Of a stretch of 64,000 nt of DNA, positions 26,941 to 35,870 are shown piece after piece. Below the pieces are notes generated by a model. The model was not told the origin of the DNA. It was given only the letters and a program-made list of their open reading frames with translations, and searched no databases. Source of the DNA: Montifringilla adamsi (Eukaryota; Chordata; Aves; Passeriformes; Passeridae); assembly GCA_017590115.1 (NCBI GenBank), contig JAGGNK010015225.1, forward strand, positions 1,315,656 through 1,379,655, read 5' to 3'. How positions within the stretch are numbered: the stretch's first letter is position 1; every line of letters starts with the position of its first letter. The position numbers were made by a program, and so were the translations under genes.

Positions 26941-27595
26941 CCCTTTGCAGAAACAGATTCTATTAAGGGCACAGAGAGTTTTTCTCCTTTTTTTTTTTTC
27001 CACTGTATTTATTAGATTTATTTAATTAATTTAATTTATTATTATTATTATTTGTTATTTATTAAATCAGCCAAGGCTCCCTGTCCCAAAATATTGTGCA
27101 GGGGTGCAGTAAAACGAGCCCTGCTGGTGCCTCCTCAGGAGCTGGGTCACACCTTGCTTGTTTTCCTGGATTAATTTTTGTGGTTTGGTGTCTTTTTTCG
27201 TGTTGCTGTCTGGGTTTGGGTGGAGTTTCAGTGGCTCAGGATACCTTGTGTCACTGAGAACCCTGTGAAGCTGTTATTGGGATGTTCAGGAAGGAGGATT
27301 TCAAGTGTTGGGCTCTAATTGGAGACCAAGCCAGGATTTCCCTGAACTTTAGGAGAAGAAACTTCAGCTTTTGGTTGTGGGGTCACACAGGAGAAAGCTT
27401 TCAGGGACACATTTGGGGAAGGTGGGAGATCCTTAAGGACATGCAATTCCTGCACATTCCAGCACTCAGCAAAACCAGGATTCTTAATTTTTTAAATGTT
27501 TTTGAAGAGTTGCAGCATGTCCTGATGATATTAGTAATTATGGATAGCTGGATCCTGCATGAGAAACTGAATTTAAAACTGGAATGTCTCAGGAG
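26941..27595 (-). repeat. Inverted repeat 1, right arm
   Basis: Reverse-complement partner of 24493-25108. It carries an AT-rich expansion at about 27000-27065 that the left arm lacks. Both arms include the same incidental open frame of about 107 codons, on opposite strands. Confidence 0.9.
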
Positions 27596-27770
27596 CCCTC
27601 AGTAATGAAATGTAAGGAGTTAAGAAAACCATTGATCTGGGTGAGCTGTACATCACTTATTCCCACCTTTCCAGGGTAAGAAAAGAGCAAATTCTCCTTT
27701 TAATCTTTGCTGAAGTGTCTTTCAGCAAAAACTTCCCTATTGGTTTTCTGAGGTCTGGATTAAAGGTACT

Positions 27771-28238
27771 TGAGATGGCAGTTTATGTTTGGATTTAGGT
27801 GTTTATTATTCTTTATGAGTTTGGTAGTTTTTTATTAGTAAGTTACAAAATGGTTAATCATTTTTTGGTATAAGGTCTTTTAAGACTAAACAATCTAATT
27901 AAGAAAGGCACCTAGATTATTTTCTTTTTTAACTGATTTTTTTGAAGTTGGTAATGTTGACTTTTTTGTTTAATTACAAACCATTACTTAAACTTATGAA
28001 AAAGAAGGTAAAAAAGAATAATTTGTTTTTACTTTAAAACTTCTATCTTGTTTCATATTTTAAAACTTTAAGTTTTTTACTTTGTGATAGTACACACTTT
28101 TAACTAACTATACACTTGTAATTTTGGTACTATTAATTAATTTTGGAAGTTTGTTTTATGGCCTTAGATCAAATGCAGTGTTCTCTTGTGCCTTTAAGCT
28201 CAGAAAGTTTAAAATTCTCAACATCCAGGATTCCAACA
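27771..28238 (-). mobile_element. Solo LTR, family B, copy 2
   Basis: On the minus strand it starts TGTTGGAATCCTGGATGTTG at 28238 and ends CCATCTCA at 27771. It follows the copies at 2221 and 48705 throughout, with many substitutions. It is T-rich on the plus strand. The flanks offer at best an ambiguous 4-base ACTT duplication. Confidence 0.75.
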
Positions 28239-28578
28239 CTTCCCAAACTAAAAATCAGTTTTGATGAAAGGATCAAGAATTTTCCCTTCAGAACTTAAGA
28301 CATATTTGGGTATTTGCATGCTCTGGGGTGTTTTGGATAACAATTTTGGATTTTAACAATGGATAACAGTGTGGAAAACCAACTCTAATTTGTGTTTTAC
28401 ACTTGAATATCATCCAGAAAAAAAACCACGAGGAATGAACTCCTCTTACAGTCTACAAGCCGAGAAGTTAATGTCAAAAAAAATCATCTTTGTGAAAGGG
28501 CAATGAGTTCATTCTGATGCTCTGAAGGGCACATCTGATTTGTTTTCCCACATGAAAAGCAGAAAAGCAGCAGCAAAC

Positions 28579-28654
28579 CTGCACCTGATCCTCGGTGCTG
28601 CCTGCCACGGGGTGAGGAAGGTTCCTTCATGCGATCGATGACGCTGTCGGAGAG
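28579..28654 (-). CDS. CHCHD3: CHCHD3 exon 2 (donor position uncertain)
   Basis: After a pyrimidine-rich acceptor ending TTTTGCAG, the minus strand reads LSDSVIDRMKEPSSPRGRQH and then RGS. This matches the vertebrate stretch LSENVIDRMKESSPSG, the poorly structured linker between the myristoylated N-terminus and the coiled-coil region. The exon starts in phase 0, as exon 1 requires. It must end in phase 1 to join exon 3. Two donors do this: GTTTGC after 28579 (used here) and GTGCAG after 28585. Either way the linker is several residues shorter than the human one, and its second half (PRGRQHRGS) is diverged and more basic. Identity is secure; the 3' edge is uncertain by 6 bases. Confidence 0.85.
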
Positions 28655-29198
28655 CTGCAAAACACAACCAAGGCAAATTCAGCTCCTCCTCGGCCCCATT
28701 TCCCCTCCAAATGCAAGAAAACTTCATAAAAACACAGCTGGGGCTTCTCTGCAACACGTGGCGGCTGCTAAAATTCAACCCCCAACACAGAACAGTGCCC
28801 CTAATTGTTCACCTCACAAAAAAGCAGAATAAAATGATTTTGGCTCTCCCAGAGGATACAGAGTAAAGGAAATAACACCTTTGGGTGTGTTGCTGGTAAT
28901 TAATCAGTACTTTTGTCTTTCTCAGTGATTTAATTTGCCTTTCTGAGGTACACAGCACTCGACCCAGGAAGAATTTCATCCTGGGAAAGCCCTGCAAGGA
29001 CATGTGCAACACAGGTGGTGACAGCGGAACACAAAGTTCATTCTGATGTTGACACAAGCACAGAAAAATACTCAGATTGTGCAGAATCCATCAGGCTAAG
29101 AGCAGCCTCCACTTCCAATGGAAGCCCATGGATAAAATTAACAAAAGGGAAAGAATTATTAGCTTAAGGACTTCTGGATTCTAACCTCTGTCACTAAA

Positions 29199-29350
29199 TC
29201 ACAGAATTATTTAGGTTGGAAGAGACGTTAAAGAGTTTTAATTCCAACCCCTGCCATGGCAGGGACACATTCCACTGTCCCAGGGTGCTCCAAGCCCTGT
29301 CCTTGGACACTTCCAGGGATCCAGGGGCTGCTCTGGGCAGGCTGTGCCAA
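29199..29350 (-). mobile_element. CR1 LINE 3' fragment
   Basis: The tail side reads AATCACAGAATTATTTAGGT and then TTGGAAGAGACGTTAAAGAG. It runs back to GGGCAGGCTGTGCC. It lies in CHCHD3 intron 1, in sense orientation. Confidence 0.88.
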
Positions 29351-29677
29351 ATTTGAGAGCACATGAACTGCACTCTGTATGGAATATATAAAATGTATTA
29401 GATTTATATCACTGTCACCTACTTACTCGAGAGCATTAAACGACCAGAAATGGAAAAAAAAATATCAGTTTGCTGAAACAGAATGAACTCTCAGGGCTCC
29501 TCCTGCACCTCTCCTCCCTAAAAACGGCAATAAGTGATAAATTATTGTCACTCCTGGTAGGAGCTACGCGGTGCCTGACATGGAAGCCACTTCTAAGCGA
29601 AGCTCCTCGTGTCACAAGCTCTCGTTGGGACATTACAGCCAGCAGGGCTGGCATTCCTGCCACCCGCCCTGGAACGG

Positions 29678-29795
29678 GACGTGGCTGCCCCTGGATCCCT
29701 GCAATGTCCAAGGCCAGGCTGGACACTGGGGCAGTGCGAGGTGTCCCTGCCATGGCAGGGGTGGCCCTGGGGGATGTTTAATGTCGCTCCAAGCC
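29678..29795 (+). mobile_element. CR1 LINE fragment at CpG-island edge
   Basis: GTGGCTGCCCCTGGATCCCT through CCATGGCAGGGGTGGCCCTG matches CR1. The tail is short and fades into the GC-rich island. Confidence 0.8.
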
Positions 29796-30120
29796 GCAGC
29801 AGGCGGTGAGCGGTGACAGGCAGAGGCGCAGGGCGCACAGAAGGCGGATCCCGGGCGTGCAGGGCAGCGGGACACGGCGAAGGGAGGAGCAGCAGCTCCG
29901 CTCTGGAGGTCAGGGAAAGACAAACGCCGCTCCCGCAGCCACACAGTGCCCCTAGAACGGCTCAGCACGCTCCTTGCCCCCACAGAGAAGGGAAATCCCA
30001 GCGGGACAGGGAGGGAAGCGGGACGCGAGCGGGGGCAGCCACGGGGACGCGGGGGAGGGACAGCGGGAAGGGGAGCCGCGGCCAGGCCGAGGCCGAGCGC
30101 CGGGCCGGCCCCGCGCTCAC

Positions 30121-30201
30121 CCGCACGCCCTTGACCACGGTGATATTCTCATTCTCGTCCGCCTCGAAGGTGACGCGCCGGGTGCTGCCGCCGCCGCCCA
30201 T
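30121..30201 (-). CDS. CHCHD3: CHCHD3 (MICOS subunit MIC19), exon 1 coding part
   Basis: The minus strand from the ATG at 30201 encodes 27 residues starting MGGGGSTRRVTFEADENENI and continuing TVVKGVR. This is nearly identical to the N-terminus of vertebrate CHCHD3, the inner-membrane MICOS subunit that helps form cristae junctions. Gly2 followed by Ser6 fits an N-myristoylation signal, which is known for this protein. The exon ends at a GTGAGC donor (30120 downward) in phase 0, after the Arg where I recall the mammalian gene is also split. The start context has G at -3 and G at +4. The exon lies inside a CpG island, as expected for a housekeeping first exon. Gly3-Gly5 replace the more varied residues of mammals. 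I am very sure of the gene; the transcription start itself is not visible. Confidence 0.95.
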
Positions 30202-30269
30202 CTCGGCCCGCGGACACACGGACGGCCCCAAGGAGACTCGGCGAGCACGCTGCCAGCGCGCCCCGCAGC

Positions 30270-30330
30270 AACGCCGCTCCCCATTGGCCCGCCCGGCGGC
30301 CCCGCCCGTAGAACGCCGCTCCCTATTGGC
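30270..30330 (-). promoter_or_regulatory. Duplicated CCAAT-box module with GC boxes
   Basis: A 19-base module (AACGCCGCTCCC, then C or T, then ATTGGC) occurs at 30270-30288 and again at 30312-30330, 42 bases apart. Each carries an inverted CCAAT box (ATTGG at 30283-30287 and 30325-30329), the NF-Y site. Two CCGCCC GC boxes lie between them (about 30288-30296 and 30301-30308). The pair sits about 80-130 bases upstream of the CHCHD3 start codon. The duplication is plain in the sequence; binding by NF-Y and Sp-family factors is inferred. Confidence 0.75.
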
Positions 30331-30341
30331 TGAGCCGGCGC

Positions 30342-30355
30342 GTCGCCATGGAAAC
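30342..30355. promoter_or_regulatory. RFX-type X-box
   Basis: The 14-mer GTCGCCATGGAAAC closely fits the RFX X-box consensus (GTNRCC, short spacer, RGYAAC). It lies 12 bases from the nearer inverted CCAAT box, the X-box/Y-box arrangement known from RFX plus NF-Y promoters. It also contains an ATG for the plus strand. Confidence 0.6.
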
Positions 30356-30441
30356 GGCGCAGCCCGCCCCTGCCGGGGAGAGACAGGTAGCCGGAAAGGT
30401 GAGGGAACTTTATCGGGGCGAACTTCACGGAGGGCAAGAGG

Positions 30442-30460
30442 ACTACAAGTCCCGTGATGC
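30442..30460 (+). promoter_or_regulatory. ZNF143/SBS-type site (forward)
   Basis: ACTACAAGTCCCGTGATGC matches the SBS consensus ACTACAANTCCCAGMATGC at about 16 of 19 positions, with the ACTACAA and TCCC cores intact. It is about 240 bases upstream of the CHCHD3 start codon, within the CpG island. Confidence 0.65.
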
Positions 30461-30504
30461 TCCGCGCAGGGAGGAAGCGGGATGGGCGTACCCTTGCGCG
30501 CGGT

Positions 30505-30523
30505 GCGCGCTGGGTAATGTAGT
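30505..30523 (-). promoter_or_regulatory. ZNF143/SBS-type site (reverse)
   Basis: On the minus strand this reads ACTACATTACCCAGCGCGC, matching the SBS consensus at about 15 of 19 positions. It faces the forward site at 30442-30460, and the two outer edges are 82 bases apart. A GCGC-rich stretch at 30495-30510 next to it resembles an NRF1-type site. Confidence 0.55.
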
Positions 30524-30561
30524 CATGTCCGTCCCTGGATCTGTGTCGTACCCGAGCCCCT

Positions 30562-31012
30562 GAGGGGGTGCTGAAAATCCTTTGAGGAGCGGCTGAGGGA
30601 GCTGGGAAGGGTCTGGAGAACCAGGAAAAGCTGAGGGAGCTGGGAAGGGGCTGAGCCTGGAGCAAAGGAGGCTCAGGGGGCCCTTGTGGCTCTGCACAAG
30701 TCCCTGCCAGGAGGGGACAGCCGGGGGGGTCGGGCTGTGCTCCAGGGAACAGGGACAGGAGGAGAGGGAGCGGCCTCAGCCTGGGCCAGGGGAGCTCAGG
30801 GGGGATTTTGGGAAAATTCCATCCTGGAAAGGGCTGTAAAGCATTGGAATGAGCTGCCCAGGGCAGGGGTGGAGTCCCCATCCCTGAGGGATTTAAAACC
30901 CTGTGCATGTGGCACTTGGGGACAGGGTCAGTGGTGGCCTGGGCAGGGCTGGGAATGGTCGCACTCGATGCCCTGGGGAGGTTTTTCCATCCTAAACATT
31001 CCACGGTTCCCT
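30562..31012 (+). mobile_element. CR1 LINE fragment abutting the CHCHD3 promoter
   Basis: It begins around GAGGAGCGGCTGAGGGAGCT and passes through GAGCTGCCCAGGGCAGGGGT and GGGACAGGGTCAGTGGTGGC. It ends near CATCCTAAACATTCCACGGT. It is GC-rich, and about 190 bases are almost identical to the inverted copy at 34310-34510. It points away from CHCHD3. Confidence 0.9.
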
Positions 31013-31229
31013 GATGTGCTGTGGGGTGAGAGCCCCAGGGCCTTGCTGCAGCCCTGGGCCTGGGCTGGTGCCTCATCCCCTTTTCCACACGAAATTCCCA
31101 TTAACACAGCCCCTTTGGGCATGGAATTTCCTTTCCAATAAATTAATAACGTTATTAATGAATTGTCCTTTCAGCCTGCAAGATGAACTGCGTCTGGATC
31201 TGGCCGTTCTGGGAGCCTCCTTGTTTTCC

Positions 31230-31320
31230 TCCTGAAGTGTCCTGGGTCAAATGCCAACAACTTCCTCCTGAAGTTTCCTCCTTTCCTCCTGAAGTTCTGC
31301 TGGGTCAAATGCCATCAAAC
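31230..31320 (+). repeat. Imperfect short tandem duplication
   Basis: CCTCCTGAAGT recurs three times, and CTGGGTCAAATGCCA twice (at about 31249 and 31299), in a local duplication of about 50 bases. Confidence 0.7.
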
Positions 31321-31471
31321 AGCAACAACCATGATATTTGGGAAACTTTCTCTTTGCTTCTTTTCCCCTTCCAAGTCTTTAATTGCTTGGCTGAAAGAGG
31401 GAAGCCTTATCTGCACCAAAGTGATCCCAAAACCTTCCCCTCCCCTTTGTCCCAAGGTGGTTTTTACACAA

Positions 31472-32084
31472 TGTGAAAAACACCAATCACTTGTTTTTAA
31501 CATTTTTAAAAATTTAATGGTAATAAAACGGTTATAACAATAGTAATATAATTGGAGTAATAAAATTTGAACAATTGGGATTAGGACAATATGAGACAAA
31601 AGACACAAAGAGTTAAGGACAGTCCAGGTATCTTTTTCTGGGCAACACAAGCCCAAAAAAGGACACCCATTAACAGAGGATTAGCCCTTAAAAGCAACAG
31701 CCTGTTGCATATTCACACACCTCATCCCTGATGCATAAATTCCATTCAAACACAGGATTCTGTCTGGTCAGTGTCAACTTCTTCCTCTTCAGGGCTGAGC
31801 CAGGCAGGAAGAAGTTAGTTTGTTCTGATAATGGAGAAATAAATTCTCTTTCACTGAAATATTTAGGTGTCCTGTGGCTGCTGTCTCAGTGCAAGTCCTT
31901 TCTTTAAAAAAAGTATCCTCCATAGCATAATTCCTATTTTAACATTATGTTATAACCTAAAACCATATTTAACACATTATTTAAGAAAATCAATACAGCA
32001 TAACTTTCTAACACAATAAATACAATATCCATTTGAATATTTGCAAAAAGCCAATCATAAAACACTCATTTTTCACCCGCAACA
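31472..32084 (-). mobile_element. Solo LTR, family E
   Basis: On the minus strand it starts TGTTGCGGGTGAAAAATGAG and ends GTGTTTTTCACA, giving TG...CA termini over 613 bases. It resembles a frequent songbird endogenous-retrovirus LTR that I recall only in outline. No target duplication is evident at these edges. A TCCCA repeat at 31450-31454 and 32086-32090 would need slightly wider borders. Confidence 0.65.
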
Positions 32085-33494
32085 ATCCCAGCAGCTTCCT
32101 GCAGCCTGTGTGAGCTGCCACGTCTCACTTCTCTGTCCCCACACCAGCACCAGCACCAGCAGCGCTGCTCCTGCCTCCCTGGTCCCTTCCCAGCCCATTT
32201 TTATTTGGATATAAAGGCTGGCTGCCTTCCTTGGGGTGAAGATATTGCTGGAGCCTTGGCTGATGGCCACTTTGCTACCAAATAAAAATGGCTGAGGAAT
32301 ATTTCAAGGACACGAAGCTGTTCTCCTGAGGGGTGTGATGTGATGTTTATGGGCTGTTTTTATAGATGTTAAACCACTTTCTATGAAGGGGCAATGTTAA
32401 GAATTCATCCCTGGAACTGTGGGGCTTTTTTTTTTTTTAGGGAATAAATGTGGATCTCTCCGTCCTCATTCCGAGCAGCAACAAACTGATAGCGATGAGT
32501 TTTCTTTATTTTTCTCCTCTGGGAATGTTTTTAAAGGGTCAAATTGTGTTTATTCAGTGAGTGATGGCACTTGTGGAAATGCTCAGCTCCAAATCAGAAG
32601 CAGCTCTTCCCAATATATTTGGCAGGGTTCAGACACAACCCTTGCTTCACTGAACAGAAAGATTTATATTTAGGAATTAAGGTTTTAACAACAGCTCTTT
32701 CCTACCAGGAGCTTTTTATGATTGTTTTCTATGGCTGGAAATTACAGAACATATGCAGAGATTTCAGCAAGAGGTGGGGGGAAAAAAAAGGGACAAATGG
32801 GCAGAATTAAATCTCAAAATGGTTTTGGGTCATTTTGCTGTGTCTGGGAAGTTCAGTGGCAGTGGAAAGAGCAGGACTGAGGTACCCCAGAATTTATGGC
32901 TCCCCTCTAATAGGTGGAAATGAAAGACTCTGTGCTGCAGGCCAGGGCTATCTATATGTCAGCAGCTTCTCTCTGTGGACTGTCAGGCCTGTTGGAGAGC
33001 TCTTTGGAGGGTATTGCTAGCTGGAAAAAGAAAATAAAATACAATACTGTTAGAAATTAATGTTGGAAAAAGCTACAACAAATTTGCAGTGCAAAAATCA
33101 TTTGTTAACTACTGGCAAATAAACTCATGTTCAGCTCACAACTCTCAGGGGGAATCTGCAAACAGAAAGGGAAGTTGGGCTGTGTGAAAGTGGAACATTT
33201 TATATGTTCACATAAATAATGGGCTCATTTTGAGAGTAGTATAATTGTGGTGCATGGGATTGTAGGAGTTCCCTTCAGTGGTTAGTAGAGAGTGTATTTC
33301 TACCAGGGAAAAAGACAACAAAAAAGCAGAATGGCAGATAAAAGTGTAGCACAAATCAATGCACATCTATTAATTGCTTCTGATGGTGATTGATCTGAAC
33401 CTTCAGACGGGTGTGAGCAGAAAATCCACCTCAAACTGGTAAACTCCAGGCATTTCATTGAGAATCTGGAAAACAAGCAGGAACTTCAAATCAG

Positions 33495-33657
33495 AGAGTG
33501 ACAGAAAAGTTTGGAAAAGCCCTTTAAGATAAAGCCTGACCACTCCCAGCTCTGCCAAGGCCACCCATGTCCCCAAGTGCCACATCCACAGGGCTCTGAA
33601 ATCCCTCCAGGGATGGGTTTTCCCCACTGCCCTGGGGAAAACTGCCCAGGGCTGGAC
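33495..33657 (-). mobile_element. CR1 LINE, 3' part of an LTR-interrupted copy
   Basis: The plus strand carries the CR1 tail side (TTTGGAAAAGCCCTTTAAGA), then CCCCAAGTGCCACATCCACA, and stops at CAGGGCTGGAC. The element resumes at 34273, after a solo LTR. Confidence 0.88.
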
Positions 33658-34272
33658 TGTTGGAACCCAGGATGTTCCTCTGGCTGCCCTGGATGGCTCG
33701 AGACCCTGGCAGGGGGCTCAGAGACCCTGGCACAAAGCCAAAGACACCTGTGCCTACGATTTTAACCCGTGGAGAAAATTCCCAGCTTTGTGTGAAGATG
33801 TACAAGCCACGAGAGTTTATGTAGAATGATAGTTTGTCACAGGGAGAAAAGGAGAATTTTGGGGTTTTACAATGGGGGTTCAGGAGGCAAGGTGGAGGGA
33901 TTTGGGTGCTCCCTGTCCTTCCTCCTGTTTCTTCTTGTCCTCAATCCTCTGCTGTGATGGTGGCACTTTTGGATTGGTTTAGAGTAGAGACAGACTGTCT
34001 AAATTAGGTGATAGGTATTGGAAAATTATTGTAAATAATGTACATGTAGTTCTTAGTATGAAATGTTAACATCACCCCAAGGGCGGGCAGTGTGCCACAG
34101 CCAGAGCTGCTGGACAGACCTCAGCTGGTCAGGGAAAAAATGTTATAAATAAGGAAAAATAAACAACCTTGAAAAGCAGAACCAACACATCTCGGCTTCT
34201 TCTTCAGTCGCAGGGCTGGAAAAAAGAGACTTTAATACCTCAGGAGCCATTTCAGCAACACAAACCCCGAGA
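33658..34272 (+). mobile_element. Solo LTR, family D, nested in a CR1
   Basis: The insert starts TGTTGGAACCCAGGATGTTC. It has a TATAAA box at 34144-34149 and AATAAA at 34158-34163. The surrounding CR1 supplies the sequence CTGGAC on both sides (33652-33657 and 34273-34278), a perfect 6-base target duplication. The undisturbed CR1 at about 50970 has CTGGAC once at this point, which confirms the junction. Six-base duplications are typical of alpha- and beta-like retroviruses. The terminus reads ...GAGA rather than ...CA, so the last few bases are unusual or mutated. No internal region is present. Confidence 0.88.
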
Positions 34273-34616
34273 CTGGACAAACCCTTTGGGGAAGGAATTT
34301 TTTCCCAAAATCCCCCCTGAGCTCCCCTGGCCCAGGCTGAGGCCGTTCCCTCTCCTCCTGTCCCTGTTCCCTGGAGCACAGCCCGACCCCCCCGGCTGTC
34401 CCCTCCTGGCAGGGACTTGTGCAGAGCCACAAGGGCCCCCTGAGCCTCCTTTGCTCCAGGCTCAGCCCCTTCCCAGCTCCCTCAGCCTCTCCAGACCCCT
34501 CCCAGCTCCATTCCCTTCCCTGGACTCTCTGCAGCCCCTCAATGTCCTTCTTGTCATGAGGGTCCCAAAACTGAACACAGGAATCAAGGTGGGGCCTCAG
34601 CAGTGCCCAAAACAAT
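34273..34616 (-). mobile_element. CR1 LINE, 5' part of an LTR-interrupted copy
   Basis: It continues the CR1 at 33495-33657, from CTGGACAAACCCTTTGGGGA back to CCCAAAACTGAACACAGGAA and TGCCCAAAACAATGC. It is almost identical to the plus-strand CR1 at about 30600-30830. Confidence 0.9.
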
Positions 34617-35266
34617 GCTTAAGCTATTATCTTTTTTTTTTTTAATTTTTTTTTATTTATTTTCAGGTTAAAAGCTATCACTCTTTGTGCTGCCATGTGC
34701 TTTTCCACATTTTCTATTTTTATGGCCAGGTTATAAATGCCTGATTCTTTGTTAAAACACAACGCTCTTGTGCAATCCTGTTTGTCCTTGTCTGAACATA
34801 TTCCATTGTGGCAGAAACATTTCTTCCACCACTCAATACTCAAATTTTTTCTGATATACTCAACCAGTACTGAAGGACAGCCTTGCCAGGCATTCCTAAA
34901 TAAATCCTAATGAGCCCAGGAACAAATAACTATTAAAATTCAGGCTCTTGTGTCAGGAGTTTTTAAATGCCATGGAAACCCTGGATGGGCGAGGTGCTGA
35001 CGGCTCATTGCACTCCTGCTGTCAGGTTCTGCTCTGTGGAGCATCGTCCTGCTCAGTCACTGTCACACTGAGTGACTTTCCAGGTGTCCCCTGGTGCTCC
35101 TGTGTGCTCCATGGAAGTGTTCAGCGTGGAAGGGCTGGGATTGTTCCTCAGCTCCTCCTCAGCAGCCGCTGAATGTCACAGCAACATCCGCAAGGTCTCA
35201 GAGCATGGAAAGGGCTCTTTCCTGTGGCACGGAACATGGAGCCTTCTGTTGGAAATGGGATTCCAT

Positions 35267-35701
35267 TGATGCCTGGAGAGGCTGCCTGGAACAGAGGCTA
35301 GAACAGCTAAAGGAATAAAGATATTTATTAAAGGCCTTCAAAGGATACACCTTAGGCAGTGCAAGAGTCCAGCTGTGGCTCAACCCAAGAAGAACCCAAG
35401 ATGAAGGCCTGGTCACGAGTTTTCACACTTTTATAAGTTTTGGTCCATTTCCATATTGGGGTTCATTGTCCAATTCCACCTCCAGGTTATACAGTCCCAT
35501 CCTCCCAGATTGCTCTCCTCAGTTCGTTGTTGTTTGCACTTTTTGGGCCTGAAGCTGCCCAAAAACCAAGGGGCTGGAAAAGGATTGCTTTGTCTGACTG
35601 AGCTGTGAGGAGAACTTGCTGACACTTCATATGGAGTTCAGAGTCACACACCAATGCAGTGCAGAATCTGGAAAAGATGGAAGCTAAAACTTAAGGTGTC
35701 A
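35267..35701 (-). mobile_element. Solo LTR, family A, full-length copy
   Basis: On the plus strand it runs from TGATGCCTGGAGAGGCTGCC to AAGCTAAAACTTAAGGTGTCA. Read on the minus strand, a TATAAAAG box (35428-35435) precedes an AATAAA (35324-35329), which sets the orientation. The flanks CCAT and ACAT are a 4-base duplication with one mismatch, so this copy may be the oldest of the three. Confidence 0.82.
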
Positions 35702-35744
35702 ACATGAGTAAATCATGAAATGTATTTTCAGGACATAAAGACAA

Positions 35745-35870
35745 TCAGGAATGATTTGGGTTGGAAGGGACCTTAAAGCCCAGCCTGTAGCAGCTCCAGG
35801 TGCTGCTCTGTTGTCCCCAGGGCTGGGGCAGCTCTGCAATGGGGTCTCACCTGAGTGGGGCAGAATTCCC
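35745..35870 (-). mobile_element. CR1-like 3' end
   Basis: GGAATGATTTGGGTTGGAAG followed by GGACCTTAAAGCCCAGCCTG is a CR1 tail read from the minus strand. The GC-rich sequence to its right, to about 36060, may be more of the same element, but I cannot align it with confidence. Confidence 0.6.

Larger units (their letters stand above)
8479..28578 (-). other. CHCHD3: CHCHD3 intron 2
   Basis: About 20.1 kb separates exons 2 and 3. It holds CR1 fragments, solo LTRs at 10779-10911, 21819-22225 and 27771-28238, a purine tract at 19227-19400, an AT-rich stretch at 23661-23920, and a large inverted repeat (24493-25108 with 26941-27595). The remaining segments, mainly 8479-10778, 13701-16769, 16983-19226, 19401-21818 and 23921-24492, look like unconstrained AT-rich intron with nothing I can name. 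Confidence 0.8.
28655..30120 (-). other. CHCHD3: CHCHD3 intron 1
   Basis: This is a short intron of about 1.47 kb with a GTGAGC donor and a TTTTGCAG acceptor. It contains two CR1 fragments in opposite orientations (29199-29350 minus, 29678-29795 plus). Its first 300 bases are part of the CpG island. Confidence 0.85.
29800..30560. promoter_or_regulatory. CpG island and promoter of CHCHD3
   Basis: This is the only long stretch rich in GC and CpG in the window. It covers exon 1 and about 360 bases upstream of the start codon. There is no TATA box close to the start. CCAAT, GC-box, X-box and SBS-type sites are present instead, typical of a dispersed, constitutive promoter. Its right edge is met abruptly by a CR1 element at about 30562. 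The left edge fades into intron 1 near a short CR1 fragment at 29678-29795. Motifs on both strands leave room for divergent transcription. Confidence 0.85.

Noticed and set aside
24459..27605. Pair of similar 107-codon open frames on opposite strands
   Set aside because: They are the same non-coding inverted-repeat arm read from each side. There is no domain, and the frame is not kept beyond the arm.
29813..30457. 214-codon plus-strand open frame in the CpG island
   Set aside because: It has a composition-driven Arg/Gly/Pro/Ala-rich translation with no family resemblance, and it is antisense to exon 1.
30117..31088. 323-codon minus-strand open frame overlapping CHCHD3 exon 1
   Set aside because: It joins the antisense of a CR1 with promoter DNA. 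It runs in a different frame from CHCHD3 and is open because GC-rich CpG-island sequence has few stops.
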